Shown here: piece by piece, positions 35,244 to 43,448 of the stretch
How positions within the stretch are numbered: position 1 is the stretch's first letter
Layout: each line of letters starts with the position of its first letter
From: CALZFJ01 sp964459845
GTDB lineage: Bacteria > Bacteroidota > Bacteroidia > Bacteroidales > Muribaculaceae
Reading direction: 5' to 3'
Length of the DNA stretch: 51,490 nt
Assembly: GCA_964459845.1 (NCBI GenBank)
Contig: CAYWOC010000015.1
Span: 1-51,490 of the forward strand
Position numbers and translations under genes: made by a program
Notes under the pieces: generated by a model
Database searches by the model: none
Told to the model about the DNA's origin: nothing
What the model saw: only the letters and a program-made list of their open reading frames with translations

Positions 35244-36467
35244 ATGACAACGATAAGACTGAAGTTCCGCTCTTCGTCATTGCTTGGGATGATGGGAACG
35301 TTATATTATATGGTGATACACAAAAGGTGTGTGAAGTGGATAAACACTGGATATCATATTTATCGGGAAGAATGGGATGAAAATACAGAGTCTTTGAAAA
35401 TCCCTCACAACGGGGAGCGAAAGGCGGAACTGATACAGATTAAGTCGGCAATGGCTCAGGAAATAAAGCGGAGGAAAAGAATAATTTGCGAGTTGGAAAG
35501 TTCCCATATCGACTTTTCGCTGAGTGAACTGTGTGCGGCATTTGGTGAGCTGCCTTCTTGTAAAACGATATTCACTTTCTTGCGAGAACAAGTGTCAAGG
35601 CAAGAGCGGCTGCAGCGACTGGGAACCGCCAGAACATATTATAATGCCTATATGCGTTTCAGGGAGTTTCGGAAGGAGATAGACTTGGCGTTTGCCGAAC
35701 TTACATCTGATATGATAGAAGAATACGAGGCTTGGCTCACCAATAGGAACTTGATGCAAAACACCATACGCTTTTACCTGCGTACGCTAAACACTATGTT
35801 GTCTAAAGCAGAAGGCGAGGGTCTGCTGAATGATGCCGGAATATTGTTTTGTCGAGTGCATCTATCGTATGTGAAAACCACAAAGCGGGCTGTTTCTGTT
35901 TTTGATATCCGTGCCATACAGGCGTTGCATCTTCCCGAGAAAAGTATATTAGCATTTGCCCGCGACATATTTATGTTCAGTTTCTATATGCGAGGAATGC
36001 CATTTGTGGATATTGCGTTCTTGAAGAAGACCGATTTGAAGAATGGAATGTTGAGCTATTGCCGCAGGAAAACCAACCAACATCTAACTGTGGCGTGGGA
36101 GAAAGAGCAGCGCCATATTGTTGAAAGATATGCTAAACAGGCAGAAAACTCGCCTTATATGTTGCCCATCATCAGGAAAACGGATGGGACTGAATACAGG
36201 CAATACCAGCGCATGCAGGAGAATATAAACCGCGCATTGAAGAAGATAGGAAACATGGTAGGGCTGAAAATGCCTCTTACTACATATGTGGCTCGTCATT
36301 CATGGGCAAGCATTGCCAGAGATTTGAATATTCCCATCACAGTTATCAGCGAAGGTATGGGACATCAATCTTACAAAACTACACAAGTGTATCTCGACTC
36401 GATTGATACGTCAAGAATCAATGAAGCGAACAGGACTATCATACGGAGAATATGCAGAGGAAGATAG
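35244..36467 (+). CDS. Tyrosine site-specific recombinase, likely DNA invertase
   Basis: The 407-residue protein has an Arm-type N-terminal domain (about 1-90), a SAM-like core-binding domain (about 105-205) and a catalytic domain with Arg250 (FYMRG), Lys276 (RRKTN), Arg351 and His352 in TYVARHSW, His374 in GMGHQ, and the nucleophile Tyr383 (QVYLDS). In Bacteroides, recombinases of this kind (Tsr type) invert promoter segments next to their own gene. Here a perfect 23-bp inverted repeat begins 60 bases after the stop codon, so the natural reading is a local invertase. An integrase of a mobile element is less likely because no attachment repeats or transfer genes are seen. Confidence 0.88.
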   Translation: MTTIRLKFRSSSLLGMMGTLYYMVIHKRCVKWINTGYHIYREEWDENTESLKIPHNGERKAELIQIKSAMAQEIKRRKRIICELESSHIDFSLSELCAAFGELPSCKTIFTFLREQVSRQERLQRLGTARTYYNAYMRFREFRKEIDLAFAELTSDMIEEYEAWLTNRNLMQNTIRFYLRTLNTMLSKAEGEGLLNDAGILFCRVHLSYVKTTKRAVSVFDIRAIQALHLPEKSILAFARDIFMFSFYMRGMPFVDIAFLKKTDLKNGMLSYCRRKTNQHLTVAWEKEQRHIVERYAKQAENSPYMLPIIRKTDGTEYRQYQRMQENINRALKKIGNMVGLKMPLTTYVARHSWASIARDLNIPITVISEGMGHQSYKTTQVYLDSIDTSRINEANRTIIRRICRGR

Positions 36468-36526
36468 GAAAGTTGGGCGTGAAATCTGCTGCAAACGTAC
36501 TCTTGATTTATTTAGCAGATGTGCTG

Positions 36527-36549
36527 GTCTTCTAATGTAAGACAAGATT
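36527..36549 (+). repeat. Left inverted repeat of the invertible segment
   Basis: 23 bases identical to the reverse complement of 36696-36718. It contains the symmetric core GTCTTCTAATGTAAGAC: half-sites GTCTT/AAGAC around a 7-base spacer, the layout of a tyrosine-recombinase crossover site. Confidence 0.85.
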
Positions 36550-36695
36550 TCAAGTACAAAGATACTGTTTTTCCTTTATTTATCATCGTTTTCCCTCAAA
36601 TTATTTTTCATTTTCTGTGCTTTTACATCGAAATGTTTAGCAAATCTACTGGTTTTATCACCATAACCAATTGATTCCCAATCGAAATATACTTT
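36550..36695. mobile_element. Invertible promoter segment (phase switch) of the CPS locus
   Basis: 146 bases enclosed by the perfect 23-bp inverted repeat and lying between the recombinase gene and the UpxY-like gene. It is AT-rich and has no open frame. It carries a TATCTTTG element near its left end that currently reads leftward. Inversion would place that element at the right end, reading into the CPS genes. This matches the architecture of invertible CPS promoters in Bacteroides. Confidence 0.82.
36557..36564 (-). promoter_or_regulatory. Promoter -7 element inside the invertible segment, currently facing left
   Basis: TATCTTTG on the minus strand, an exact match to TAnnTTTG. The predicted start is at about 36550, at the inner edge of the left repeat. 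The -33 region (CGAT) is poor. In this orientation it drives antisense RNA into the recombinase gene rather than the CPS genes. Confidence 0.6.
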
Positions 36696-36718
36696 AATCT
36701 TGTCTTACATTAGAAGAC
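36696..36718 (-). repeat. Right inverted repeat of the invertible segment
   Basis: Perfect reverse complement of 36527-36549. From its end to the UpxY-like start at 36922 there are 203 bases without a gene or a clear promoter; these would form the 5' leader of the CPS transcript after inversion. Confidence 0.85.
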
Positions 36719-36921
36719 AAGACCAGAATTAATAGAGACACAAGGTCACAAAGTAGCAAAATGTAATGATGTCAGGCTCGCTTGATGTGTTAAGCATTTG
36801 AACTCATTGACTGGACATACATACATTTCAATAGTATGAATATATGAATAATATCGTTGCAAAACCGGCACGGTCATTACAAGTAATGGCAGCCAAAAGT
36901 GACATAAAGTAGATAAAGAAA

Positions 36922-37620
36922 ATGACGCAGGTTTGCTCGCTTCCTTCCTCTACAGCCGACGTAAACGATGTATATAATATGTATAATAACAAGCGTTTAC
37001 CAAAGGGCATTCACGTTGTTGGAGCTGATGATGAGTCGGTTTCAAAAGTAGAAGGAATATCCTATATTGAAGAAGATGTAAATGCTCCGTGGGGCTATCT
37101 TTTTATTCAGCATTTCGCAGCAGAAAGATTCGAAAAGATACTTGGAAATGAAAATCTTGAAGGAGATTTCATTCCCAAATGTTTTATTCACCGCACAATC
37201 AACTATAGGCGTAAGCCGAACGGAAAAGGCGTAGTGAAAGAAGAAAAACCTTCGGTAAGCGGACTGGTGTTTCTGCAAGGAGAGACGCAAGAGCTTAAAT
37301 CGTTTCTACATAAAAATTTTCCGCAATATCATCTTGTGAACAATTGTATGACTGGGAAACCTGCATCTATTAAGGACAGCGTGATGCAGCCGTTTATGAA
37401 AGTTGTGGAGACAGAACCTGAGCGAGTGACGTTTCTGCGGGCTCCTTTCGTGAAATTCGCAAAGGATCATGTGAAACTTCGTGTGCTGACTGGAATCTTG
37501 GCTGGGCAGGAGGGCTATGTTGTCCGCATATTGCGCGACCGCCGACTTGTGATGGATTTTGGCGGTTATGCAGTGTCGATAGGTAATGTGCATAACGAGG
37601 ATTTCCAGATAGCTGAATGA
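36922..37620 (+). CDS. UpxY/NusG-like transcription antiterminator of the CPS locus
   Basis: The 232-residue protein has a NusG N-terminal-like region from about residue 55 (APWGYLFIQHF onward, through FIPKCFIHR to VFLQGE) and a KOW-type C-terminal part (VTFLRAPFVKF, then LRVLTGILAGQEGYVVRILRDRRLVMDFGGYAVSI). In Bacteroides, UpxY proteins are the first gene of each capsule locus and prevent early termination in their own leader. This copy is longer and more diverged than usual, with an extra ~55 residues at the start. No UpxZ partner follows. It is the first gene after the inversion switch. Confidence 0.78.
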   Translation: MTQVCSLPSSTADVNDVYNMYNNKRLPKGIHVVGADDESVSKVEGISYIEEDVNAPWGYLFIQHFAAERFEKILGNENLEGDFIPKCFIHRTINYRRKPNGKGVVKEEKPSVSGLVFLQGETQELKSFLHKNFPQYHLVNNCMTGKPASIKDSVMQPFMKVVETEPERVTFLRAPFVKFAKDHVKLRVLTGILAGQEGYVVRILRDRRLVMDFGGYAVSIGNVHNEDFQIAE

Positions 37621-37750
37621 CACAGGCATTCCGTGCAATTTGTCTGTCGTTCCATCCCTATATATGGTGAAGGACATCTATCAGCGAGCTATCGACAGCG
37701 TCTGCGTGGGCAAAATCATTTAAGATCGAAAACTAAATCAAACAAAAAAT

Positions 37751-37999
37751 ATGCGAGATTTCAAAGACATTAAGGTCGCAGTGGCAGGAACTGGCTACGT
37801 GGGACTGAGCATAGCAACATTGCTATCGCAACATCATTAAGCGCATTAAGGCCAAGGGCGCAGAGGTTGTCATCTACTAAACAATACTTGAAAATGGCAC
37901 AACATCTCTGGCAGTAAGATGATAAGTAGTTTGGAAGACTTTATGGCAAAAAGCCTCGCTATCAATGCAAACAGATACGATGCTTGTCTTAACGATTAA
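37751..37999 (+). pseudogene. Deletion remnant of UDP-glucose 6-dehydrogenase
   Basis: The ATG at 37751 opens a typical Ugd N-terminus (KVAVAGTGYVGLSIATLLSQH, a Rossmann NAD-binding start), but the frame hits a stop at once. From about 37826, in other frames, comes the Ugd C-terminus: IKRIKAKGAEVVIY, then LENGTT, then ANRYDACLND ending at 37999. About 350 internal codons are missing. The join lies at CAACATCAT, where both sides read plausibly, so deletion at a short homology is likely; frame shifts followed. The gene cannot be functional. Bases 37621-37750 hold nothing recognisable. Confidence 0.8.
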
Positions 38000-38091
38000 A
38001 AGAGAAAGTATATACATGTGTTATTTTCCTTCGTGATTGATTGTTGTCTTTATTTATATTAGTGGTTATATAAATCGGTATTCTTAGAATT

Positions 38092-38580
38092 ATGCTTGAA
38101 TTTTTCCCAAATGATTCTTGTCAGCACTATATAGGTTTGCTACAAGATAATATTAATCGAATGGCATCTAACAGTTCAAATTGTAAGACATGGTTGATTA
38201 CTCTTATTACTGCGATTTTTGCTATTAGTGCTTCAAAGGGTGACATGGTTATGTATATCTGGATGGCTTATATTCCAACTGCTCTGTTCTTCTTTATAGA
38301 CTGTTTCTACCTTGGTACTGAACGTAGATTCCGAAGAATAGAAAAGCGTTTTATCGCTTTAGTCACTAAGGAAGAGAACACTTTAATGCATGAGTGCCAA
38401 CCACATGACGTTGTTGCAGCAATGTATCAATTTTCATTGCCTAAAGAACATAAAGACAAACATAATCTATTTTTTCAGACTGTTCGTGCAATGTGGTCGT
38501 TGTCTACCACTCCTTTTTATGGATGTGTGGTTGTAATTATCTTTTATGTTCAGCACAATTTCTCTTTCTGTATTTGGTGA
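38092..38580 (+). CDS. Two-helix membrane protein of a TIR cassette
   Basis: The 162-residue protein has a soluble N-terminal helix (about 1-32), two adjacent membrane segments (about 34-48 and 53-74, joined by SKGDM), a basic cytoplasmic region, and a third hydrophobic stretch near the C-terminus (about 142-160). It resembles the small 2TM proteins that accompany nucleotide-sensing or TIR effectors in defence loci, but I do not identify a named family. It lies 46 bases upstream of a TIR-domain gene and is more AT-rich than the flanking CPS genes, so the pair may be a separately acquired module. Confidence 0.65.
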   Translation: MLEFFPNDSCQHYIGLLQDNINRMASNSSNCKTWLITLITAIFAISASKGDMVMYIWMAYIPTALFFFIDCFYLGTERRFRRIEKRFIALVTKEENTLMHECQPHDVVAAMYQFSLPKEHKDKHNLFFQTVRAMWSLSTTPFYGCVVVIIFYVQHNFSFCIW

Positions 38581-38626
38581 TAAATGCAAGATGCCTATTG
38601 CTATCCATACAATACAATAATATACA

Positions 38627-39754
38627 ATGTCAATTTACTGTCGTAAAGAAAATAATCATGAGGCGCTGTTTATCAAAAATCTTCATTTGAATAATTGTAA
38701 CAAGAAACTTTCAATGGTGCTTGCCCCTAATTTCAATGAAGAAGAGTTTATTGGAACATTTAAAGATTGTTTTCCACATCTATGGGAAGATATTGTTTCC
38801 TTTTGTGATACAAGGAAAGCCAATTATTTGAGACGAAAGGCAAGAGGACTTCGTGCTAATCCTTATTATACGCCAGAAGAGTTTCTCGTCAAACATGCTC
38901 AGCCACATATCATAAAAGTTACAGCAACTTCAGAAAAAGAAAGATGTAAAACTAAAGAGCAGTTGAAAGACGAAGGGAAAATGAAACTGCAACGAAGGGA
39001 AGAAAAATTGGAGAAGAACTTGGAATATGTTCAAGAAGTGTGTCCCCCATATATTGATAAACTGATAAAGACATATTTCGACATACGTAAGCAGCAAACA
39101 CTTGATGTCAATGCACGCTATCTTATAATTCTCGAAGCAAGCCAATTTAAATGCAGGCAGACAATTCATTTTCTACAAAGAATAAATGCTTGTGAAAAGA
39201 ATCAAGACCTGAGAATGATGGCATTTTATGCTTTGCAACGTATCGGGGAGCATCCTTGGCTGAGTAGAGGAAGAAAAGGCAAAAAACATCTGTTGCAAAT
39301 TAAGAGAATTGACATTAGGAAGAACCCAACAGAACTTTTGAATATGCTAAGCAAGTATCAAAGTCTTTTATATCAAACGTTTGATTTTTTCCTTTCTCAC
39401 AGTTCGTGTGATGAAAAAGAACTATTGAGAATAAAGTCTATACTCAATAAGCAAGGCTTTACGGTATATATAGACTGGTTGAACGGCCGTGAAATGATGA
39501 ATCGTGAGAACCAAGATGGAAATACATGGAACGCATTATACCTTCGTATGGATCAGTCCTGTAAACTTCTATATATAATGACTGATAATTGTATAAACAC
39601 AAAGAGTACAAAGAGAGAGGTTGAATATTTTAAGGCAAATAATAAACCTGTGTATGTCTATCAGCCACAGACGATATCGTTGCCAAAACCTGATTATCTG
39701 AAAGGCTGCTTAGAGCTGGACAGCATAAATCCGATATCTATGAAATCGATATAA
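38627..39754 (+). CDS. TIR-domain protein, candidate defence effector
   Basis: The 375-residue protein has a C-terminal TIR domain (about 252-347). Its first strand is FDFFLSHSS, the next strand region is FTVYIDWLNG, then CKLLYIMTDN, and a glutamate in STKREVEYF (Glu331) stands where TIR NADases carry the catalytic residue. The N-terminal ~250 residues are helical and highly charged (coiled coil about 105-135) and not recognised; they may sense or bind the partner. Bacterial TIR proteins often deplete NAD on phage infection. The start at 38627 is tentative; an ATG at 38714 is possible. Confidence 0.78.
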   Translation: MSIYCRKENNHEALFIKNLHLNNCNKKLSMVLAPNFNEEEFIGTFKDCFPHLWEDIVSFCDTRKANYLRRKARGLRANPYYTPEEFLVKHAQPHIIKVTATSEKERCKTKEQLKDEGKMKLQRREEKLEKNLEYVQEVCPPYIDKLIKTYFDIRKQQTLDVNARYLIILEASQFKCRQTIHFLQRINACEKNQDLRMMAFYALQRIGEHPWLSRGRKGKKHLLQIKRIDIRKNPTELLNMLSKYQSLLYQTFDFFLSHSSCDEKELLRIKSILNKQGFTVYIDWLNGREMMNRENQDGNTWNALYLRMDQSCKLLYIMTDNCINTKSTKREVEYFKANNKPVYVYQPQTISLPKPDYLKGCLELDSINPISMKSI

Positions 39755-39809
39755 ATTGTAGATATAAATAATGCAAGAACTACGTAGATTGATATAAACA
39801 CGGATAAAG

Positions 39810-41351
39810 ATGAATCAGCTTAAAGCAGGAGCGGCACTAAACTATGTGTCGATATGCCTCAATATGGTTGTGGGGCTTATATATACGCCATATATGTTGA
39901 GGATGCTTGGACAGTCGGAATACGGGTTGTATTCGTTGGCTGCGTCAATTATAGCCTATCTTACGGTTTTGGACCTTGGATTTGGCAATGCTATTGTGAG
40001 ATATACCGCCAAATTTAGAGCGGAGGGTAAGCAAAGAGAACAAGAAGAGATGTTCGGAATGTTTTTCATTTTGTACATCGGAATAGGTGTCATTGCGATG
40101 ATTGCAGGAAGTGTTTTGTCGCTGAATGTTGAAAATCTGTTTTCACGGTCAATGACCGAAACCGAGGTCGAGCGAACACGCATAATGTTGTGGTTGATGA
40201 CATTCAACCTTGCTTTCACTTTCCCTATGAGTATTTGGGGAAGTATAATGACGGCGTATGAGCGATTCGTTTTCCAGCGTATAGTGAGCATAGTCCGCTC
40301 TGTACTGAACCCTGTCGTGATGGTGCTTTTGCTGGTAGTCGGATACAAAGCTGTTGCAATGGTTATTGTCACAACGGTATTCAATGTTGCAACATTGGTT
40401 ATCAATTGGTTGTATTGCAAAAAACAGTTGAAGATAAAAATACGTTTTGCCAGATTCCATTGGGCATTTTTGAAAGAAGTGGCGATATATAGTTTTTGGA
40501 TATTTCTCCAAATTATAATGGATAGGATATATTGGAGTACGGGGCAATTTGTGCTTGGAATATATAAAGGGGCGGTGGCTGTCGCAATTTATGCAGTGGC
40601 AGTTCAGTTACAGAACATGTACATGCTTTTTTCCACAGCTATATCAGGAGTGTTGCTGCCTCGAGTCACAGCAATGGTGGCACAAGGGGACAACGAGAAG
40701 AACATATCAGACTTGTTCATAAAGGTGGGTCGTATTCAGTATATAATTGTTGCATATATTCTTTCAGCATTTATCGTATTTGGAAAAGCGTTTATAAAAA
40801 TATGGGCCGGGGATGATTACGAGAATTCATATTACATAAGTTTGATATTCTTTATACCATTTACAATTGATTTAATCCAAAACATTTGTATATCAATATT
40901 GCAAGCACGAAATCAACTTAAATTTAGGTCGATATTGCTTGTGTCAGTAGCTTCGTGCAGCTTATTGCTGTCAATTATGCTTGTAGGTAAATTTGGGTAC
41001 TATGGTTGTGCATTTTCCACAGGAATAGGACTTCTTTTGGGGCAAGGCCTGATTTTGAATATTTATTATTCCCGAAAACAGCATCTGGATGTGGTGCAGT
41101 TTTGGAAAGAGATTTTTAGTATGAGCCTTGCTCCAGTTTGTATGGTTGCTATTGGAATATTATTTATGAACTATATTGTTGGCAGCAATATGTCATATCC
41201 AATATTTATTGGTGTAGCAGCTATATTTACAATATGTTACTCTTTCTTCTTTTGGAAATTCAGTATGAATGAAGCGGAGCGGAATTTAGTAGCAAAACCG
41301 ATTTTGGTTATATTGAGAAAACGCACAAATCATAATGATTATAAACATTGA
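39810..41351 (+). CDS. Polysaccharide flippase (Wzx-like, MOP superfamily)
   Basis: The 513-residue protein has about 14 hydrophobic segments, and its opening LKAGAALNYVSICLNMVVGL with IYTPYMLRMLGQSEYGLYSL is typical of the polysaccharide-transporter branch of the MOP exporters. It should move lipid-linked repeat units of the capsule across the inner membrane. It is the first CPS biosynthesis gene after the TIR cassette, 55 bases away. The next glycosyltransferase starts 4 bases after its stop. Confidence 0.88.
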   Translation: MNQLKAGAALNYVSICLNMVVGLIYTPYMLRMLGQSEYGLYSLAASIIAYLTVLDLGFGNAIVRYTAKFRAEGKQREQEEMFGMFFILYIGIGVIAMIAGSVLSLNVENLFSRSMTETEVERTRIMLWLMTFNLAFTFPMSIWGSIMTAYERFVFQRIVSIVRSVLNPVVMVLLLVVGYKAVAMVIVTTVFNVATLVINWLYCKKQLKIKIRFARFHWAFLKEVAIYSFWIFLQIIMDRIYWSTGQFVLGIYKGAVAVAIYAVAVQLQNMYMLFSTAISGVLLPRVTAMVAQGDNEKNISDLFIKVGRIQYIIVAYILSAFIVFGKAFIKIWAGDDYENSYYISLIFFIPFTIDLIQNICISILQARNQLKFRSILLVSVASCSLLLSIMLVGKFGYYGCAFSTGIGLLLGQGLILNIYYSRKQHLDVVQFWKEIFSMSLAPVCMVAIGILFMNYIVGSNMSYPIFIGVAAIFTICYSFFFWKFSMNEAERNLVAKPILVILRKRTNHNDYKH

Positions 41352-41355
41352 AAAT

Positions 41356-42285
41356 ATGGATATGCCGAAAGTTAGTGTGATAGTTCCTGTGTATAAGGCA
41401 GAAGCATACTTGAAACGTTGTATCGACAGCATCCTTGCTCAGACATTTACGGATTGGGAGCTTTTGCTGGTGGATGATGGTAGCCCAGACCGAAGCGGAG
41501 AGATTTGTGACGAGTATGCAGCAGCAGACAGTCGCATTCGTGTGTTACACAAGGAAAATGGTGGCGTAAGTTCAGCTCGAAATCTCGGACTTGATAATAT
41601 GCAAGGAGAATATGTGACATTTGTTGATGCCGATGACTGGATAGATATTGATACATTTGAAATTTGCATGAATGAAATAATATGCAAAAGACTGGATGTA
41701 TTGCAATATTCATGGAAGAGGGTGAATGATAAAGGGCAAGTTTTGATGCAAAAGATAATAAAATCTGATGTTCTTGGAGTGGAAGATTTTATGAATAATG
41801 CAAATTTTAATGTGTGTGTGGGGGGGAGTTTTATAAAAGCTGATATAATAAGAGAACGGCAAATGCGATTTAATGTGAAGCTGAAATTAGCGGAGGATCA
41901 AATATTCATATTGACGGCATTATCATTTGCTCAAAGAATACAAGCAATACAGAATCCCTTTTATAATTATTTTTATAATTCAGATAGTGCGACAAATAAT
42001 ACAAAGTTATCAGATATTGAGAATGGAATGTCTGCTTTGATTAAATTGAAAAGTGAATACCCTGTATTTACAAAACATTGCGATTCGATGATACTGAATT
42101 TTACTATGAATGCACTCGAAAAAAACGATGTTCAACTGGCACGTTTGATATGTTTGTTCAATTCAGCTCATATATCCACGCAGAAAATGTCTGATAAACA
42201 TATAAAATTGTTTCTTCTGCTGGATAAGATTAACCGATATATGGCTTTTTGGATATTAAATAAAATGTTTTCGTGGAATAAGTAA
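41356..42285 (+). CDS. Glycosyltransferase family 2 with a 7-G tract
   Basis: The 309-residue protein has a GT-A fold start (PKVSVIVPVYKAEAYLKRCI), LLVDDGSPDRS and the DXD-type VDADDW near residue 93. It adds a sugar from a nucleotide donor to the growing repeat unit. The frame runs through seven G's at 41820-41826, preceded by five TG repeats, within VCVGGS. The gene is in frame as sequenced. ATG at 41356 is chosen, 4 bases after the flippase stop; 41335 would overlap it. Confidence 0.85.
   Translation: MDMPKVSVIVPVYKAEAYLKRCIDSILAQTFTDWELLLVDDGSPDRSGEICDEYAAADSRIRVLHKENGGVSSARNLGLDNMQGEYVTFVDADDWIDIDTFEICMNEIICKRLDVLQYSWKRVNDKGQVLMQKIIKSDVLGVEDFMNNANFNVCVGGSFIKADIIRERQMRFNVKLKLAEDQIFILTALSFAQRIQAIQNPFYNYFYNSDSATNNTKLSDIENGMSALIKLKSEYPVFTKHCDSMILNFTMNALEKNDVQLARLICLFNSAHISTQKMSDKHIKLFLLLDKINRYMAFWILNKMFSWNK
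41820..41826 (+). repeat. G7 tract next to a (TG)5 run in a GT2 gene
   Basis: Seven G's directly after TGTGTGTGT. Both are simple repeats that can slip during replication; a change of one base would break the gene halfway. Confidence 0.7.
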
Positions 42286-42287
42286 GG

Positions 42288-43448
42288 ATGAAAATCAAAA
42301 TACTGTGTATTATCTTGTTATGCTTTGCGGCATGTGTAAGTCTTAACGATGCTCTTAATCCTTTGGCATTGTATGGAGCGATACCAATCGCTTTTTTGTT
42401 AAGCTTCAAGGAATATAATTGCTTGAAAAAGAATAAGTATATAAAACTTTTATCCATATTGTTCTTATGGGTAGGATTTACTTATTTTGGTGCTACATAT
42501 ATGGCGGAGGCAAACAATCAGATGAAAAACATATTGGGTGTATTTGTCTTTTCTGTTGCGTTGGCAAATTTATCCAATGACAAGAAATGTCTCCCTTGGT
42601 TGTACGTCGTTTATCTTATATTATTCATTCAGGCTATAGTCTATGCCCAGAATCATATAATGGTTGGTGGATTTGATACGACTACAGATAGATTGAACGA
42701 TGATAAACTTAATGCGAATACTGTCGCTTATTACACTTTTTTTATCACATTCGCATTATATGAGTTAGGGAATAAATATCTGACGACAAATAAAATAGTG
42801 ATAAGGGTGTTTAGAATATTGTTCCTTGCTATGTATCTTGTGTCGTTTATTGTCGCTATTTATACGGCCTCACGTCAAGTATTACTCATTCAAATACCAT
42901 TATTGGCATTGCTGACATATATGCGATATGTAAGTGGAGCAAGTGTAAAAAGAAAAATTGCGTTTGCATTTATTGCAATATCAGTATTTGCTGCAAGTTC
43001 CAGTATGATTGCAGACATGTATGACAATAGTTTCCTAAAAGTTCGTGCAGAAAAGGAAGTAAAGGACGATGCAAGAGGCCTTTTGATTAAAGATGCAATA
43101 AAAGTGGGAGTAGAGCATCCTGTATTGGGCGTTGGACCTGGTAATTATGTGCGATATTCGTTCAGTGCTCACTTCTCCCATTGCACATATACCGAGCTTT
43201 TCGCAAATACAGGTATATTGGGTCTGCTTATTTACATTTATATTTTATGGACATTTGTCTATGCTCAATATTGGCGTTATCGATTGTATAGAGATAAAAC
43301 ATATATGGTGTTCTTGATATGTGGGTTGATTTTCGTTTTTGACAATTTCTTTTATGTCTTTTATGTTGATCTTTGGCTAATAGGATTCTTCACATTATTA
43401 GCCTCTCATAGTGAACAATATTATAAATTTCAAAGAAAAATAATATGA
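42288..43448 (+). CDS. O-antigen-ligase-type capsule polymerase (Wzy-like)
   Basis: The 386-residue protein has about ten to twelve hydrophobic segments and, near residues 275-300, the O-antigen ligase/polymerase signature HPVLGVGPGNYVRY followed by H-x-x-YTELFANTGILGLLIY. It should join repeat units at the periplasmic face. It starts 3 bases after the preceding stop and overlaps the next start by four bases (ATGA), so translation is coupled. Confidence 0.82.
   Translation: MKIKILCIILLCFAACVSLNDALNPLALYGAIPIAFLLSFKEYNCLKKNKYIKLLSILFLWVGFTYFGATYMAEANNQMKNILGVFVFSVALANLSNDKKCLPWLYVVYLILFIQAIVYAQNHIMVGGFDTTTDRLNDDKLNANTVAYYTFFITFALYELGNKYLTTNKIVIRVFRILFLAMYLVSFIVAIYTASRQVLLIQIPLLALLTYMRYVSGASVKRKIAFAFIAISVFAASSSMIADMYDNSFLKVRAEKEVKDDARGLLIKDAIKVGVEHPVLGVGPGNYVRYSFSAHFSHCTYTELFANTGILGLLIYIYILWTFVYAQYWRYRLYRDKTYMVFLICGLIFVFDNFFYVFYVDLWLIGFFTLLASHSEQYYKFQRKII

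Noticed and set aside
35244..36467. Recombinase as the integrase of an integrated mobile element
   Set aside because: No direct attachment repeats, intact tRNA gene, transfer or phage genes are visible, while a matching inverted repeat lies immediately downstream.
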